Assembly: GCF_001598475.1 (NCBI RefSeq)
Contig: NZ_BCZA01000007.1
Location: 1 to 64,000, forward strand
Source: Pantoea agglomerans NBRC 102470
Lineage (GTDB): Bacteria > Pseudomonadota > Gammaproteobacteria > Enterobacterales > Enterobacteriaceae
DNA: 64,000 bases
Reading direction: 5' to 3'
In this document: in pieces, positions 38,640 through 47,690 of the stretch
Layout: the number at the start of each line of letters is the position of its first letter
How positions within the stretch are numbered: the first letter of the stretch is position 1
Notes under the pieces: generated by a model
What the model saw: only the letters and a program-made list of their open reading frames with translations
Told to the model about the DNA's origin: nothing
Databases searched by the model: none
Position numbers and translations under genes: made by a program

Positions 38640-39632
38640 ATGCCTAATTTCTCTTCGCAACGTTTCTCTATCGCCCCTATGCTCGACTGGACCGATCGTC
38701 ACTGTCGCTATTTTCATCGCCAGCTGACCGGTGACACGCTGCTCTACACCGAAATGGTGACCACGGGCGCAATCATTCATGGCAAAGGGGATTACCTGGC
38801 TTACAGTGAGGCTGAGCATCCGGTCGCGTTGCAGCTTGGCGGTAGCGATCCGGCGGCACTGGCGCAGTGCGCGAAGCTGGCAGAGCAGCGCGGCTACGAT
38901 GAAGTGAATCTTAATGTCGGCTGTCCCTCTGATCGGGTGCAGAATGGCCGTTTCGGCGCCTGCCTGATGGCCGAGGCGAATCTGGTCGCAGATGCCGTTA
39001 AAGCGATGCGCGACGTGGTTTCAATTCCGGTCACGGTGAAAACCCGCATTGGTATCGATGAGCTGGACAGCTATGAATTCCTGACCGATTTTATCGGCAC
39101 GGTGGCGGGACGCGGTGAGTGTGAGACATTTATCATTCATGCGCGTAAAGCCTGGCTCTCCGGCCTCAGCCCGAAAGAGAACCGCGAGATTCCACCGCTG
39201 GATTATCCCCGCGTCTATCAGCTGAAACGCGATTTTCCGCAACTGACCATTGCCCTCAATGGCGGCGTGAAAACGCTGGAAGAGGTACTGACCCATCTGC
39301 AACACCTTGACGGCGTGATGATGGGACGTGAAGCCTACCAAAACCCCGGCATTCTGGCGCAGGTCGATCAGACATTGTTTGGTCGTCAGCATCCGGCGGC
39401 GAACCCGGTTGAAGTGGTGCGCGCCATGTATCCCTATATTGAAGCGGAACTGGCAAAGGGGACGTATCTGGGACATGTCACGCGCCATATGCTGGGTCTG
39501 TTCCAGGGAATTCCGGGCGCCCGCCAGTGGCGACGCCACCTGAGTGAAAATGCCCACAAACCCGGTGCCGATGTTCGTGTGCTGGAAGCGGCGCTGGCGC
39601 TGGTCGCCGATAAAATCCCGCAGGAAGCCTGA
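38640..39632 (+). CDS. dusA: tRNA-dihydrouridine synthase A
   Basis: DusA reduces uridine 20 and 20a in the tRNA D-loop using FMN and NADPH. The 330-residue TIM-barrel enzyme shows the FMN-binding start [14 protein letters not shown] near 11-24, and the catalytic Cys in [19 protein letters not shown] near 92-110. TRIGID near 140 and IIHARKAWL near 170 bind substrate and FMN. Its upstream space carries the TraF-like gene terminator. A terminator lies 17 bp after the stop. Confidence 0.97.
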   Translation: MPNFSSQRFSIAPMLDWTDRHCRYFHRQLTGDTLLYTEMVTTGAIIHGKGDYLAYSEAEHPVALQLGGSDPAALAQCAKLAEQRGYDEVNLNVGCPSDRVQNGRFGACLMAEANLVADAVKAMRDVVSIPVTVKTRIGIDELDSYEFLTDFIGTVAGRGECETFIIHARKAWLSGLSPKENREIPPLDYPRVYQLKRDFPQLTIALNGGVKTLEEVLTHLQHLDGVMMGREAYQNPGILAQVDQTLFGRQHPAANPVEVVRAMYPYIEAELAKGTYLGHVTRHMLGLFQGIPGARQWRRHLSENAHKPGADVRVLEAALALVADKIPQEA

Positions 39633-39651
39633 CGCCTCATCTGAACCCGAA

Positions 39652-39680
39652 AAAACCAGCTCTGAATGCTGGTTTTTTTT
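39652..39680 (+). terminator. Rho-independent terminator of dusA
   Basis: AAAACCAGC and GCTGGTTTT form a 9-bp stem with a 7-nt loop and a run of eight T. Confidence 0.93.
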
Positions 39681-39758
39681 ACGCCACTATGTGGTTTTTC
39701 TCACCAGGTTGCGCTCTTCTGTATATCTCTTATCAGCAGAAAATCAATGAGTTAACTA

Positions 39759-39774
39759 TTGGCACGTTTTTTGT
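39759..39774 (+). promoter_or_regulatory. Sigma-54 promoter of pspG
   Basis: TTGGCACG, four T, then TTGT fits the -24/-12 consensus TTGGCACG-N4-TTGC with one mismatch. It lies 38 bp before the pspG start. In E. coli pspG is sigma-54-dependent and activated by PspF. Confidence 0.85.
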
Positions 39775-39812
39775 AATAACTATAACAATCGGAATCAAAA
39801 AGGAGCGCTGAC

Positions 39813-40079
39813 GTGGAAATTTTATTCGTATTAGGGTTTTTCCTGATGCTGTTGCTGACCGGCGTTTCGCTGTTAGGCGTGCTGGCGGCACTGGTGGTCG
39901 CAACCATCGTGATGTTTGTCGGTGGACTGTTTGCAATTGTTATTAAAGTGTTGCCGTGGCTGGTGCTGGCGGTGATTGCGGTCTGGCTGCATCGTGCCTT
40001 TTTTGGCGACAGCGATGAGCGAGCACGTCGTAAGCTGCGGCGTAAGATCAACAGGTTAGACCGCAAAGGCTGGCGCTAA
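39813..40079 (+). CDS. pspG: Phage shock protein G
   Basis: PspG is a small inner-membrane effector of the phage shock response that helps cells cope with envelope stress. The GTG at 39813, after AGGAG, gives 88 residues with two or three membrane segments and a basic C-terminus. The N-terminal segment LFVLGFFLMLLLTGVSLLG closely follows the E. coli protein. A sigma-54 promoter lies just upstream. A bidirectional hairpin separates it from qorA. Confidence 0.93.
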   Translation: MEILFVLGFFLMLLLTGVSLLGVLAALVVATIVMFVGGLFAIVIKVLPWLVLAVIAVWLHRAFFGDSDERARRKLRRKINRLDRKGWR

Positions 40080-40251
40080 ATGCGGTGAAGATCACAGTGT
40101 GAGAGATTGGTCAGGGCTGATTTGCAATTAAACATATTTTTTACTTATGTTTTCTGGCAGGATGCCTGTCGTCAAATCGATGTGCCATCGACTCGACACG
40201 AATTCATCGCCGCTGTCCCTACACCAGCGCGAACAAAAAATAAAAAAAGAG

Positions 40252-40275
40252 AAGGGCTTCCCGCGGGAGGCCCTT
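40252..40275. terminator. Bidirectional terminator between pspG and qorA
   Basis: AAGGGCTTCCCGCGGGAGGCCCTT is a near-perfect palindrome followed by T on the right. On the minus strand it is followed by a T-rich tract. Confidence 0.85.
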
Positions 40276-40289
40276 TTTGTTGCTCACTA

Positions 40290-41273
40290 CTATGGAATTA
40301 AGAGACAGGATCCCTGCGTGGCGCGGCTCTCCAGCATCTGGTGCGCTTTGCTGGCCTCTTTCAGCGCAAACTTCTGCTGCTCCGGCACATCAACTTTAAT
40401 TGCGCCACTCGCCAGCAGCGAGAAAAGCTCGGCACTGGCGGTTTCCAGCTCCTGGCGGTTGGTGATATAGCCAAACAGTGAAGGGCGGGTCACAAACAGC
40501 GAGCCTTTCTTATTCAGAATGCCGAGATCAATCCCGGTCACCGGACCCGAAGCATTGCCAAAACTGACCATCAGCCCATGACGGCGCAATGAGTCCAGCG
40601 ATGCTTCCCAGGTATCTTTGCCCACGGAGTCATAAACTACGCCCACTTTTTTCCCGTCGGTCAGTTCGCTGACGCGTTGCGCAATATTCTCTTCGCGGTA
40701 GTTAATCGTCGCCCAGGCGCCGGCCTTCTTCGCCATCGCTGCCTTTTCTGCTGACCCAACCGTTCCAATCAAATGGGCACCCAGCGCTTTTGCCCACTGA
40801 CAGGCAATTAACCCGACGCCGCCCGCTGCGGCATGAAACAGGAAGGTCTCACCAGCGCTGATTTTATAGGTCTGGCGCAGCAGATATTGTGTGGTCAGCC
40901 CTTTCAGGTAGCTGGCTGCGCCCTGCTCAAAGCTGATCGCCTCCGGGAGATGCATCAGGCGATCTTCCGCCACGTTGTGCACTTCGCTATAGGCCCCCAT
41001 CGACGCCAGACAGTAGACCACGCGATCGCCGGGCTTAAATAATGTCACGCCACGTCCAACCCGCGACACCACGCCTGCGGCTTCTGTACCCAGGCCAGAG
41101 GGAAAAGCGGCGACCGGATAAAGCCCGCTGCGAACATAGGTATCGATGTAATTAATCCCGATAGCGCGATGTTCTACCTGCACTTCATGTTCGGCCGGGT
41201 CAGCAGGTTCAAAATCTGTCCACTCTAAAACGTCCGGGCCGCCATGTGCGCTGAACTGAATACGCTTTGCCAT
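40290..41273 (-). CDS. qorA: NADPH:quinone oxidoreductase
   Basis: QorA is a zinc-free medium-chain dehydrogenase/reductase that reduces quinones with NADPH. The ATG at 41273 gives 327 residues, the E. coli length, beginning MAKRIQFSAHGGPDVLEW. The nucleotide-binding motif HAAAGGVGLIACQWAKALG lies near 147-165. A longer upstream reading would run towards dnaB and lacks support. It is divergent from dnaB, with 96 bp between the starts, as in E. coli. Confidence 0.95.
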   Translation of the reverse strand: MAKRIQFSAHGGPDVLEWTDFEPADPAEHEVQVEHRAIGINYIDTYVRSGLYPVAAFPSGLGTEAAGVVSRVGRGVTLFKPGDRVVYCLASMGAYSEVHNVAEDRLMHLPEAISFEQGAASYLKGLTTQYLLRQTYKISAGETFLFHAAAGGVGLIACQWAKALGAHLIGTVGSAEKAAMAKKAGAWATINYREENIAQRVSELTDGKKVGVVYDSVGKDTWEASLDSLRRHGLMVSFGNASGPVTGIDLGILNKKGSLFVTRPSLFGYITNRQELETASAELFSLLASGAIKVDVPEQQKFALKEASKAHQMLESRATQGSCLLIP

Positions 41274-41369
41274 TCTGACTCCTGTGATTGTTTCATCATG
41301 AGGGTGAGGCACGCACCCCAACTAAGGTATACTTGCGCGTCCCCACAGAAGATCGGTAATGCATTCACT

Positions 41370-42776
41370 ATGGCAGGAAATAAACCCACCAACAAATCGA
41401 ACGAAACGCAGGATCGCCAGCTCGCAGGCGTGAAAATGCCCCCGCATTCGCTGGAAGCGGAGCAGTCGGTGCTCGGTGGGTTAATGCTGGATAACGAGCG
41501 CTGGGACAATGTCTCTGAGCGCGTCGTCGCGAATGACTTTTTCAACCGCTCGCATCGGCTGATTTTTTCAGAGATGCAGCGGCTGCTGGAAAACAGCAAG
41601 CCCATTGACCTGATTACGCTCTCCGAATCGCTGGAAACCCGTGGCGAGCTGGAGATGGCGGGCGGCTTCGCCTATCTGGCGGAACTGGCGAAAAACACCC
41701 CGAGCGCGGCGAACATCGGCGCCTATGCTGACATCGTGCGCGAACGTGCGGTGGTGCGTGAGATGATCGCCGTCGCTAACCAGATTGCCGATGCCGGTTA
41801 TGATCCGCAGGGGCGTAACAGCGAAGAGCTGCTCGACTTCGCGGAGTCGAACGTCTTTAAAATTGCGGAAGCGCGCGCGGATAAGGATGCTGGCCCGAAA
41901 AACATCGAGCAGATTCTGGAATCGACCGTTTCCCGTATCGAATCGCTCTATCAGACACCGCACGATGGCGTCACCGGCGTCGATACCGGCTATCAGGATC
42001 TGAATAAAAAGACCGCGGGCCTGCAGGGTTCTGATCTGATTATTGTTGCAGCACGTCCTTCGATGGGTAAAACCACCTTTGCGATGAACCTGTGCGAAAA
42101 CGCCGCCATGCTGCAGGAAAAACCGGTGCTGATCTTCAGTCTGGAGATGCCCAGCGAGCAGATCATGATGCGTATGCTGGCGTCACTCTCCCGCGTCGAT
42201 CAGACCCGCATCCGTACCGGGCAGCTGGATGATGAGGACTGGGCGCGTATTTCCGGCACCATGGGCATCCTGCTGGAGAAGAAGAACATGTACATTGATG
42301 ACTCTTCCGGCCTGACGCCCACCGAAGTGCGTTCACGCGCCCGACGCATCTACCGTGAAAACGGTGGATTAAGCATGATCATGATCGACTATCTGCAGCT
42401 GATGCGCGTGCCGTCGCTGTCGGACAACCGTACGCTGGAAATTGCTGAGATCTCCCGCTCGCTGAAAGCGCTGGCCAAAGAGCTGAACGTGCCGGTTGTA
42501 GCGCTGTCGCAGCTTAACCGCTCGCTGGAGCAGCGAGCCGATAAACGTCCGGTCAACTCGGATCTGCGTGAATCGGGCTCGATCGAGCAGGATGCGGATT
42601 TGATCATGTTTATCTATCGCGATGAGGTTTACCACGAAAACAGCGATCTTAAAGGGATCGCGGAGATCATTCTGGGTAAACAGCGTAACGGCCCGATCGG
42701 TACGGTACGCCTGACCTTTAACGGTCAGTGGTCACGCTTCGACAACTACGCTGGCCCGCAATACGACGACGAATAA
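41370..42776 (+). CDS. dnaB: Replicative DNA helicase DnaB
   Basis: DnaB is the hexameric helicase that opens the replication fork. The ATG at 41370 gives 468 residues (471 in E. coli) beginning MAGNKPTNKSNETQDRQLAG. The N-terminal collar domain spans about 25-130. The RecA-like domain has Walker A ARPSMGKTTFAMN near 230, Walker B-type MIMIDYLQLM near 340 and the SGSIEQDADLIMFIYRDE segment near 395. There is no intein. In E. coli alr follows; here a regulator gene follows instead. Confidence 0.98.
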   Translation: MAGNKPTNKSNETQDRQLAGVKMPPHSLEAEQSVLGGLMLDNERWDNVSERVVANDFFNRSHRLIFSEMQRLLENSKPIDLITLSESLETRGELEMAGGFAYLAELAKNTPSAANIGAYADIVRERAVVREMIAVANQIADAGYDPQGRNSEELLDFAESNVFKIAEARADKDAGPKNIEQILESTVSRIESLYQTPHDGVTGVDTGYQDLNKKTAGLQGSDLIIVAARPSMGKTTFAMNLCENAAMLQEKPVLIFSLEMPSEQIMMRMLASLSRVDQTRIRTGQLDDEDWARISGTMGILLEKKNMYIDDSSGLTPTEVRSRARRIYRENGGLSMIMIDYLQLMRVPSLSDNRTLEIAEISRSLKALAKELNVPVVALSQLNRSLEQRADKRPVNSDLRESGSIEQDADLIMFIYRDEVYHENSDLKGIAEIILGKQRNGPIGTVRLTFNGQWSRFDNYAGPQYDDE

Positions 42777-42789
42777 TCCCCGGTTTGTG

Positions 42790-42816
42790 CTGTCATGCAC
42801 GATCTGTGCATGACAG
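42790..42816 (+). terminator. Perfect hairpin downstream of dnaB
   Basis: CTGTCATGCAC pairs over 11 bp with GTGCATGACAG around a 5-nt loop, 13 bp after the dnaB stop. It is followed by CCCC rather than T, so it may protect the mRNA end instead of terminating. Confidence 0.5.
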
Positions 42817-42905
42817 CCCCCATCATCACAAAATAGTGTTGGACAACCTCTCGGGTTATCGGGTTATCTGTAACAAAGCGACGCCCATCACGCTGTGGAA
42901 ACGGA

Positions 42906-43385
42906 ATGACTCACGTAGACGATTACGACCTTAAAATCCTGACTTTATTACAATCCAACGGCCGTCTGACCAATCAGGAACTCAGCGATCTGGTCGGCCT
43001 TTCTGCCTCACAATGTTCCCGCCGTCGTATCAATCTGGAACAGGCTAATCTGATCCTGGGTTATCATGCCCGGCTGTCGCCCGATGCCATCGGGCTTGGG
43101 ATGGTGGGATTGATTGAGGTGCGTTTAATTAACCACACCGCAGAATATGTTGAGAGCTTTCACCGGATGGTGGAGCAGGAACAGGCGATCGTGGATGCCT
43201 ATAAAACCACCGGCGATGCGGACTATCTGCTTAAAGTGGCGGTGGCCGATCTCAATTCCCTTAGTGCGTTAATCAGCCAGTTAGTCGCGGGCCACCAGAG
43301 CGTTTCCCATGTGAAAACCTCGGTAGTGCTGGGACGCATGAAAGAGAACGGGCTGATGATGCTGCCTGAGCAGAAGACGCGCTAA
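42906..43385 (+). CDS. Lrp/AsnC-family transcriptional regulator
   Basis: The 159-residue protein has the Lrp layout: a winged helix-turn-helix at 1-60 (LTNQELSDLVGLSASQCSRRRINLEQ) and a RAM ligand-binding domain from about 70, with YKTTGDADYLLKVAVADL near 97-114. Such regulators usually sense amino acids. It sits where alr lies in E. coli and precedes a YitT-family gene and tyrB. Control of those genes is an inference from position. Confidence 0.88.
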   Translation: MTHVDDYDLKILTLLQSNGRLTNQELSDLVGLSASQCSRRRINLEQANLILGYHARLSPDAIGLGMVGLIEVRLINHTAEYVESFHRMVEQEQAIVDAYKTTGDADYLLKVAVADLNSLSALISQLVAGHQSVSHVKTSVVLGRMKENGLMMLPEQKTR

Positions 43386-43625
43386 AAAGGTGCGCGCTGT
43401 GCGCTTTTGGTGCACACTTGCGGCAATTAATGCGAAGAGCGCGCATAGAGTCGGACTTTAACGCATAGGTTGACGGTATCAGCCGGAATTTATGCACAAA
43501 GTTCTTTTTTAAAGCGCCTTAGATATCAATGGGATATCGCTGGCACCCGGTTTACAGCAGTTCAGTGCTGTGGCGATGGTGCGTTTTTTGCATCGAAACC
43601 GCATCATTTGCACTGAGAAAACCCC

Positions 43626-44240
43626 ATGGATAACATCGCAGAACCCTCCCGCGTCCCACATTCGCGCATTGAAGATGCGCTGGCGATGGTGCTTGGCACC
43701 CTGATGGTCTCGTTCGGCGTCATTATGCTGAAACAGGCGGGAGCGCTGACCGGCAGCACCGCAGGCATCGCCTTTCTGATCAGCTACCTGTCGCCGCTTT
43801 CGTTCGGCAGCGCGTTCTTCCTGATCAACATCCCTTTTTACTGGCTGGCGGTAAAACGCATGGGCTGGGAATTTACGCTGAAAACCTTCTGCGCCGTCGG
43901 TCTGGTGTCGCTGTTCACCCAGCTGCACCCGCTGTTCGTCCACTTTTCTGACCTTAACCCCTTCTATGCGACACTGTTCGGTAACGTCATCATGGGAATC
44001 GGGTTTATAGTGTTATTTCGTCATAAGGCGAGCCTGGGCGGCATCAATATTCTGGCGCTGTGGCTACAGGATCGCTTTGGGATCCGCGCGGGGAAACTGC
44101 AAATGGTGGTCGATACCTGCGTCGTGCTGGCGTCACTCTTTGTGGTGAGTGGCCCCATCCTGCTCGCGTCGATTGCGGGTGCGGTGATCCTGAATCTGAT
44201 TATTGCAATGAACCACCGTCCGGGACGCTATCGGGTTTAA
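43626..44240 (+). CDS. YitT family (DUF161) membrane protein
   Basis: The 204-residue integral membrane protein has about five hydrophobic segments and family features such as [20 protein letters not shown] near 36-55 and [20 protein letters not shown] near 137-156. The function of the family is unknown; a transport role is often assumed. The ribosome-binding site is weak (GAGAAAACCCC). tyrB begins only 40 bp downstream, so the two may share a transcript. Confidence 0.85.
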   Translation: MDNIAEPSRVPHSRIEDALAMVLGTLMVSFGVIMLKQAGALTGSTAGIAFLISYLSPLSFGSAFFLINIPFYWLAVKRMGWEFTLKTFCAVGLVSLFTQLHPLFVHFSDLNPFYATLFGNVIMGIGFIVLFRHKASLGGINILALWLQDRFGIRAGKLQMVVDTCVVLASLFVVSGPILLASIAGAVILNLIIAMNHRPGRYRV

Positions 44241-44280
44241 TCCGCATCTTCCCTCTGGACCAATCATGGAGACCTACACC

Positions 44281-45474
44281 GTGTTTCAAAACGTTGATGC
44301 CTATGCTGGCGATCCGATTCTGTCGTTGATGGAAGCCTTCAAACAAGACCCACGCGAACACAAAGTTAACCTGAGTATCGGCCTCTATTACGACGAAAAG
44401 GGCATCATCCCGCAGCTGAAGGCTGTAGCCGCTGCCGAAGAGCAGATCTATGCTGAGCCGCATCAGGCATCGCTCTATCTGCCAATGGAAGGGCTGAACA
44501 GCTACCGTAGTGCGATTGCACCGCTGCTGTTTGGTGCCGATCATCCGGTGTTAAACGCGGGCCGTATCGCCTCTATTCAGACGCTGGGCGGTTCTGGCGC
44601 GCTGAAAGTGGGCGCGGATTTCCTTAAGCGCTACTTCCCGCAGTCTGCGGTCTGGGTGAGCGATCCGACCTGGGAAAACCACGTCGCGATTTTTAATGGT
44701 GCAGGTTTTGAGGTAAATACCTATCCCTGGTATGACGCAGAGACCCACGGCGTGCGGTTTGATGCCTTTATCAGCACCCTGAAAACCCTGCCAGCGCAGA
44801 GCGTCGTGCTGCTGCATCCCTGCTGTCATAACCCGACCGGTGCTGACCTGACCGATGCGCAGTGGGATCAGACCGTTGAGGTGCTGAAAGCACAGCAGCT
44901 GATTCCATTCCTGGATATCGCCTATCAGGGCTTTGGTGCCGGCATGCAGCAGGATGCCTATGCGCTGCGTGCAGTCGCGGCGGCGGGCCTGCCAGCCCTG
45001 GTGAGCAACTCCTTTTCCAAAATTTTCTCGCTCTATGGCGAGCGCGTGGGCGGTCTCTCTATCGTCTGTGACAGCGCCGAAGAGTCAGCGCGTGTGCTGG
45101 GCCAGTTAAAAGCCACGGTTCGCCGCAACTACTCCAGCCCGCCGAATTTCGGTGCGCAGGTTGTCGCGCGCGTACTCAACGATGACGAGTTGAAAGCCAG
45201 CTGGCTGGCTGAAGTGGAAGCGATGCGCTTACGCATTCTGGACATGCGTCAGTCGCTGGTGGACGTGCTGAGCACTGCACTGCCAGGTAAAAACTTCGAC
45301 TACCTGCTGAAGCAGCGTGGCATGTTCAGCTACACCGGCCTGAGTGCGCAGCAGGTCGATCGTCTGCGCAACGAATTTGGCATCTATCTGGTGGGCAGCG
45401 GCCGCATGTGTGTGGCCGGTCTGAACAGCAAAAATGTGCATCAGGTGGCTGAAGCGTTTGCCGCCGTGATGTAA
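44281..45474 (+). CDS. tyrB: Aromatic amino acid aminotransferase
   Basis: TyrB makes tyrosine and phenylalanine from their keto acids and also acts on leucine, with glutamate as donor. The GTG at 44281 follows TGGAGA and gives 397 residues, exactly the E. coli length, beginning [16 protein letters not shown] after the initiator. PLP-binding residues are visible: [12 protein letters not shown] near 187-198 and the Schiff-base Lys in [14 protein letters not shown] near 242-255. An upstream ATG adds only five residues. It ends in a strong terminator. Confidence 0.97.
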   Translation: MFQNVDAYAGDPILSLMEAFKQDPREHKVNLSIGLYYDEKGIIPQLKAVAAAEEQIYAEPHQASLYLPMEGLNSYRSAIAPLLFGADHPVLNAGRIASIQTLGGSGALKVGADFLKRYFPQSAVWVSDPTWENHVAIFNGAGFEVNTYPWYDAETHGVRFDAFISTLKTLPAQSVVLLHPCCHNPTGADLTDAQWDQTVEVLKAQQLIPFLDIAYQGFGAGMQQDAYALRAVAAAGLPALVSNSFSKIFSLYGERVGGLSIVCDSAEESARVLGQLKATVRRNYSSPPNFGAQVVARVLNDDELKASWLAEVEAMRLRILDMRQSLVDVLSTALPGKNFDYLLKQRGMFSYTGLSAQQVDRLRNEFGIYLVGSGRMCVAGLNSKNVHQVAEAFAAVM

Positions 45475-45492
45475 CTCTGCCGCCAGGCTGTA

Positions 45493-45528
45493 AAAAAAAC
45501 CGTCAGGGTACTCTCTGGCGGTTTTTTT
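45493..45528 (+). terminator. Rho-independent terminator of tyrB
   Basis: AAAACCGTCAG pairs with CTGGCGGTTTT (one G-U) around an 8-nt loop and is followed by T. A-run and T-run flank the stem, so it may work in both directions. Confidence 0.9.
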
Positions 45529-45597
45529 ATGGGTCAGGGTTTACCTTTCGGCGACATGCTGCACACTTAAACGGGGTAACCGTTTCAGGAATAAGCT

Positions 45598-46017
45598 ATG
45601 TGGCATCAACAAACTATTACGCTGAGCGCGAAGCCGCGCGGGTTTCATCTGGTCACCGATGAGATCGTGAACTCGCTCTCCGGACTGCGTGATATCAAAA
45701 CCGGTCTGCTGCATCTGCTGTTGCAGCACACTTCGGCGTCGTTAACCTTAAATGAGAATTGCGACCCGACGGTGCGCAGCGACATGGAGCAGCATTTCAT
45801 GCGGCACGTGCCGGAGAATGCGCCTTATCAGCACGACTACGAAGGGCGTGATGATATGCCGGCGCACATCAAATCGTCGATCTTAGGGGTTTCGTTGTTA
45901 TTACCGGTTCAGCGGGGACGTCTGGTGCTGGGCACCTGGCAGGGTATCTGGCTGGGCGAGCATCGCATTGAGGGCGGTGCCAGGCGGATTGTCGCCACTT
46001 TACAAGGGGAATCGTAA
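45598..46017 (+). CDS. yjbQ: YjbQ, UPF0047 secondary thiamine-phosphate synthase-like enzyme
   Basis: This 139-residue protein belongs to the UPF0047/YjbQ family, for which weak thiamine-phosphate synthase activity has been reported. The family signature [21 protein letters not shown] is present near residues 40-60 (given here across 21 positions with key His43, Asn52 and Asp55). [12 protein letters not shown] lies near 119-130. yjbR overlaps it by one base (TAATG), as expected for coupled translation. Confidence 0.9.
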   Translation: MWHQQTITLSAKPRGFHLVTDEIVNSLSGLRDIKTGLLHLLLQHTSASLTLNENCDPTVRSDMEQHFMRHVPENAPYQHDYEGRDDMPAHIKSSILGVSLLLPVQRGRLVLGTWQGIWLGEHRIEGGARRIVATLQGES

Positions 46018-46340
46018 TGAATAACTCAGACTTACTGACCTATTGCATGAGCAAGCCGGGCGCGGAGCAGAGCGTCCACAGTGACTGGAAAGCCACGCAG
46101 ATTAAAAGCAACGGCGTGCTGTTTGCGATGGTACATGAGGCGAAAGGGCGGCCAGCGGTCTCGCTGAAATCGACGCCTGCGCTGGCCGAATTACTGCGCG
46201 AAGAGCATAGCGATATTATTCCCAGCGAGCATCTGAACAAGTCACACTGGAGCACGCTGTTCCTGGACGGTTCGCTGAAAGATTCGCAGATCTACTATCT
46301 GGTCGATGCCTCATTCCAGCAGGTTGCAACGGCCCGCTAA
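46017..46340 (+). CDS. yjbR: YjbR, MmcQ/YjbR DNA-binding-like protein
   Basis: YjbR is a 107-residue cytosolic protein with the double-wing fold named for MmcQ and YjbR; its activity is unknown. The N-terminus (LLTYCMSKPGAEQSVHSDW) and KSHWSTLFLDGSL near 78-90 match the family. It starts on the last base of the yjbQ stop codon, and the pair is conserved in enterobacteria. A bidirectional terminator follows. Confidence 0.9.
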   Translation: MNNSDLLTYCMSKPGAEQSVHSDWKATQIKSNGVLFAMVHEAKGRPAVSLKSTPALAELLREEHSDIIPSEHLNKSHWSTLFLDGSLKDSQIYYLVDASFQQVATAR

Positions 46341-46348
46341 ACGGCAAT

Positions 46349-46379
46349 AAAAAACCCTCTTACCTGAGCAAGAGGGTTT
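46349..46379. terminator. Bidirectional terminator between yjbR and the YahK-like gene
   Basis: AAACCCTCT and AGAGGGTTT form a 9-bp perfect stem with a 10-nt loop, flanked by A on the left and T on the right. Confidence 0.85.
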
Positions 46380-46392
46380 CAGAGGCAGCGGG

Positions 46393-47457
46393 TTACGCGG
46401 CAGGCTGCTCGCGCAGGGTATTGATGTCGATAACGAAGCGGTATTTCACATCGCTTTTCAGCATGCGCTCATAGGCTTCATTGATCTGGTCCATCGCGAT
46501 CAGTTCAATGTCTGACGTAATGCCGTGCTCACCACAGAAATCGAGCATCTCCTGGGTCTCTGCGATGCCGCCAATCAGTGAACCGGCGATGCTGCGACGC
46601 TTGAAGATCAGGTTAAATACCTGCGGTGCCGGGTGATCGTGCTCCGGTGCACCCACCAGCGTCATGTTGCCATCCAGCTTCAGCAGGGTGATGAAGGGGT
46701 TGAGATCGTGCTGAGCGGCCACGGTATTCAGAATGAAGTCGAAGCTGTTGGCGTGCTGCGCCATCTGCTCCGCATCTTTGGAGATCACGACTTCATCGGC
46801 ACCCAGACGTTTGCCATCTTCAATTTTGGAAGGCGAGGTGGTGAACAGCACCACATGTGCGCCCATGGCATGGGCGATTTTCACGCCCATATGGCCCAGG
46901 CCGCCTAAGCCTACAATACCCACTTTCTTGCCCGGGCCGACATTCCAGTGGCGCAGCGGCGAGTAAGTGGTGATACCGGCACACAGCAGCGGTGCCACGC
47001 CCGCCAGCTCGAGGTTCTCGGGAATGCGCAGCACAAAGCTCTCATCAACCACCATCGACGTTGAGTAACCGCCGTAAGTAATGGCGCCGGTTTCACGATC
47101 TTCACCGTTATAGGTGCCAACAAAGCCGTTTTCACAATACTGCTCCAGACCCTGCTGACAGCTCGGACAGCTGCGGCACGAATCGACCATGCAGCCTACG
47201 CCGACCAGATCGCCGACTTTGTATTTCTGCGTCTGCGGGCCAACGGCCGTGACGCGACCGACAATTTCATGGCCCGGAACCACGGGAAAAATGGTGTTTT
47301 TCCACTCATTACGGGCCTGATGCAGGTCTGAGTGGCAAACGCCACAGAACAGCACCTCAAGCTGAACGTCATGGGCGCGCAGCTCACGCGGCTTAAAATC
47401 GAACGGTGCCAGTTTGGATTTTGCATCCTGAGCAGCATACGCATGCGTAATATTCAT
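46393..47457 (-). CDS. Zinc-dependent NADPH aldehyde reductase, YahK-like
   Basis: This 354-residue medium-chain alcohol dehydrogenase of the CAD family matches E. coli YahK in length and motifs. The catalytic zinc site begins CGVCHSDLHQ near 38-47 with GHEIVG near 62. The structural zinc cysteines are in CRSCPSCQQGLEQYC near 94-108, and the cofactor motif GLGGLGHMG near 183-191. It probably reduces aldehydes to alcohols with NADPH in the cytosol. In E. coli yahK is elsewhere, so this is an insertion between yjbR and uvrA. Confidence 0.88.
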   Translation of the reverse strand: MNITHAYAAQDAKSKLAPFDFKPRELRAHDVQLEVLFCGVCHSDLHQARNEWKNTIFPVVPGHEIVGRVTAVGPQTQKYKVGDLVGVGCMVDSCRSCPSCQQGLEQYCENGFVGTYNGEDRETGAITYGGYSTSMVVDESFVLRIPENLELAGVAPLLCAGITTYSPLRHWNVGPGKKVGIVGLGGLGHMGVKIAHAMGAHVVLFTTSPSKIEDGKRLGADEVVISKDAEQMAQHANSFDFILNTVAAQHDLNPFITLLKLDGNMTLVGAPEHDHPAPQVFNLIFKRRSIAGSLIGGIAETQEMLDFCGEHGITSDIELIAMDQINEAYERMLKSDVKYRFVIDINTLREQPAA

Positions 47458-47660
47458 GGTGTCTCCAGTTTCGATGTGTCGTGAGTGTTATTCGATGAAG
47501 TGCAGCAGCGTTGATGTGCTGCGAAAACAGGGCGACGCCAGGGGCGTGCCAAAGAGGAACCGCTTAAGGATAGTCAGCGTGGGGAAAAGCGTATATGCCT
47601 ATACATGTCTGAATCTTGCCTGATTCTGCAATTTTCTGGCTGAATCGACAGGGGAGAGTA

Positions 47661-47683
47661 AAAGGCCCGCACGCGGCGGGCCT
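47661..47683 (-). terminator. Rho-independent terminator of uvrA
   Basis: On the minus strand AGGCCCGC and GCGGGCCT form a GC-rich stem followed by TTT. It begins 8 bp after the uvrA stop. Confidence 0.8.
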
Positions 47684-47690
47684 GACAGAA

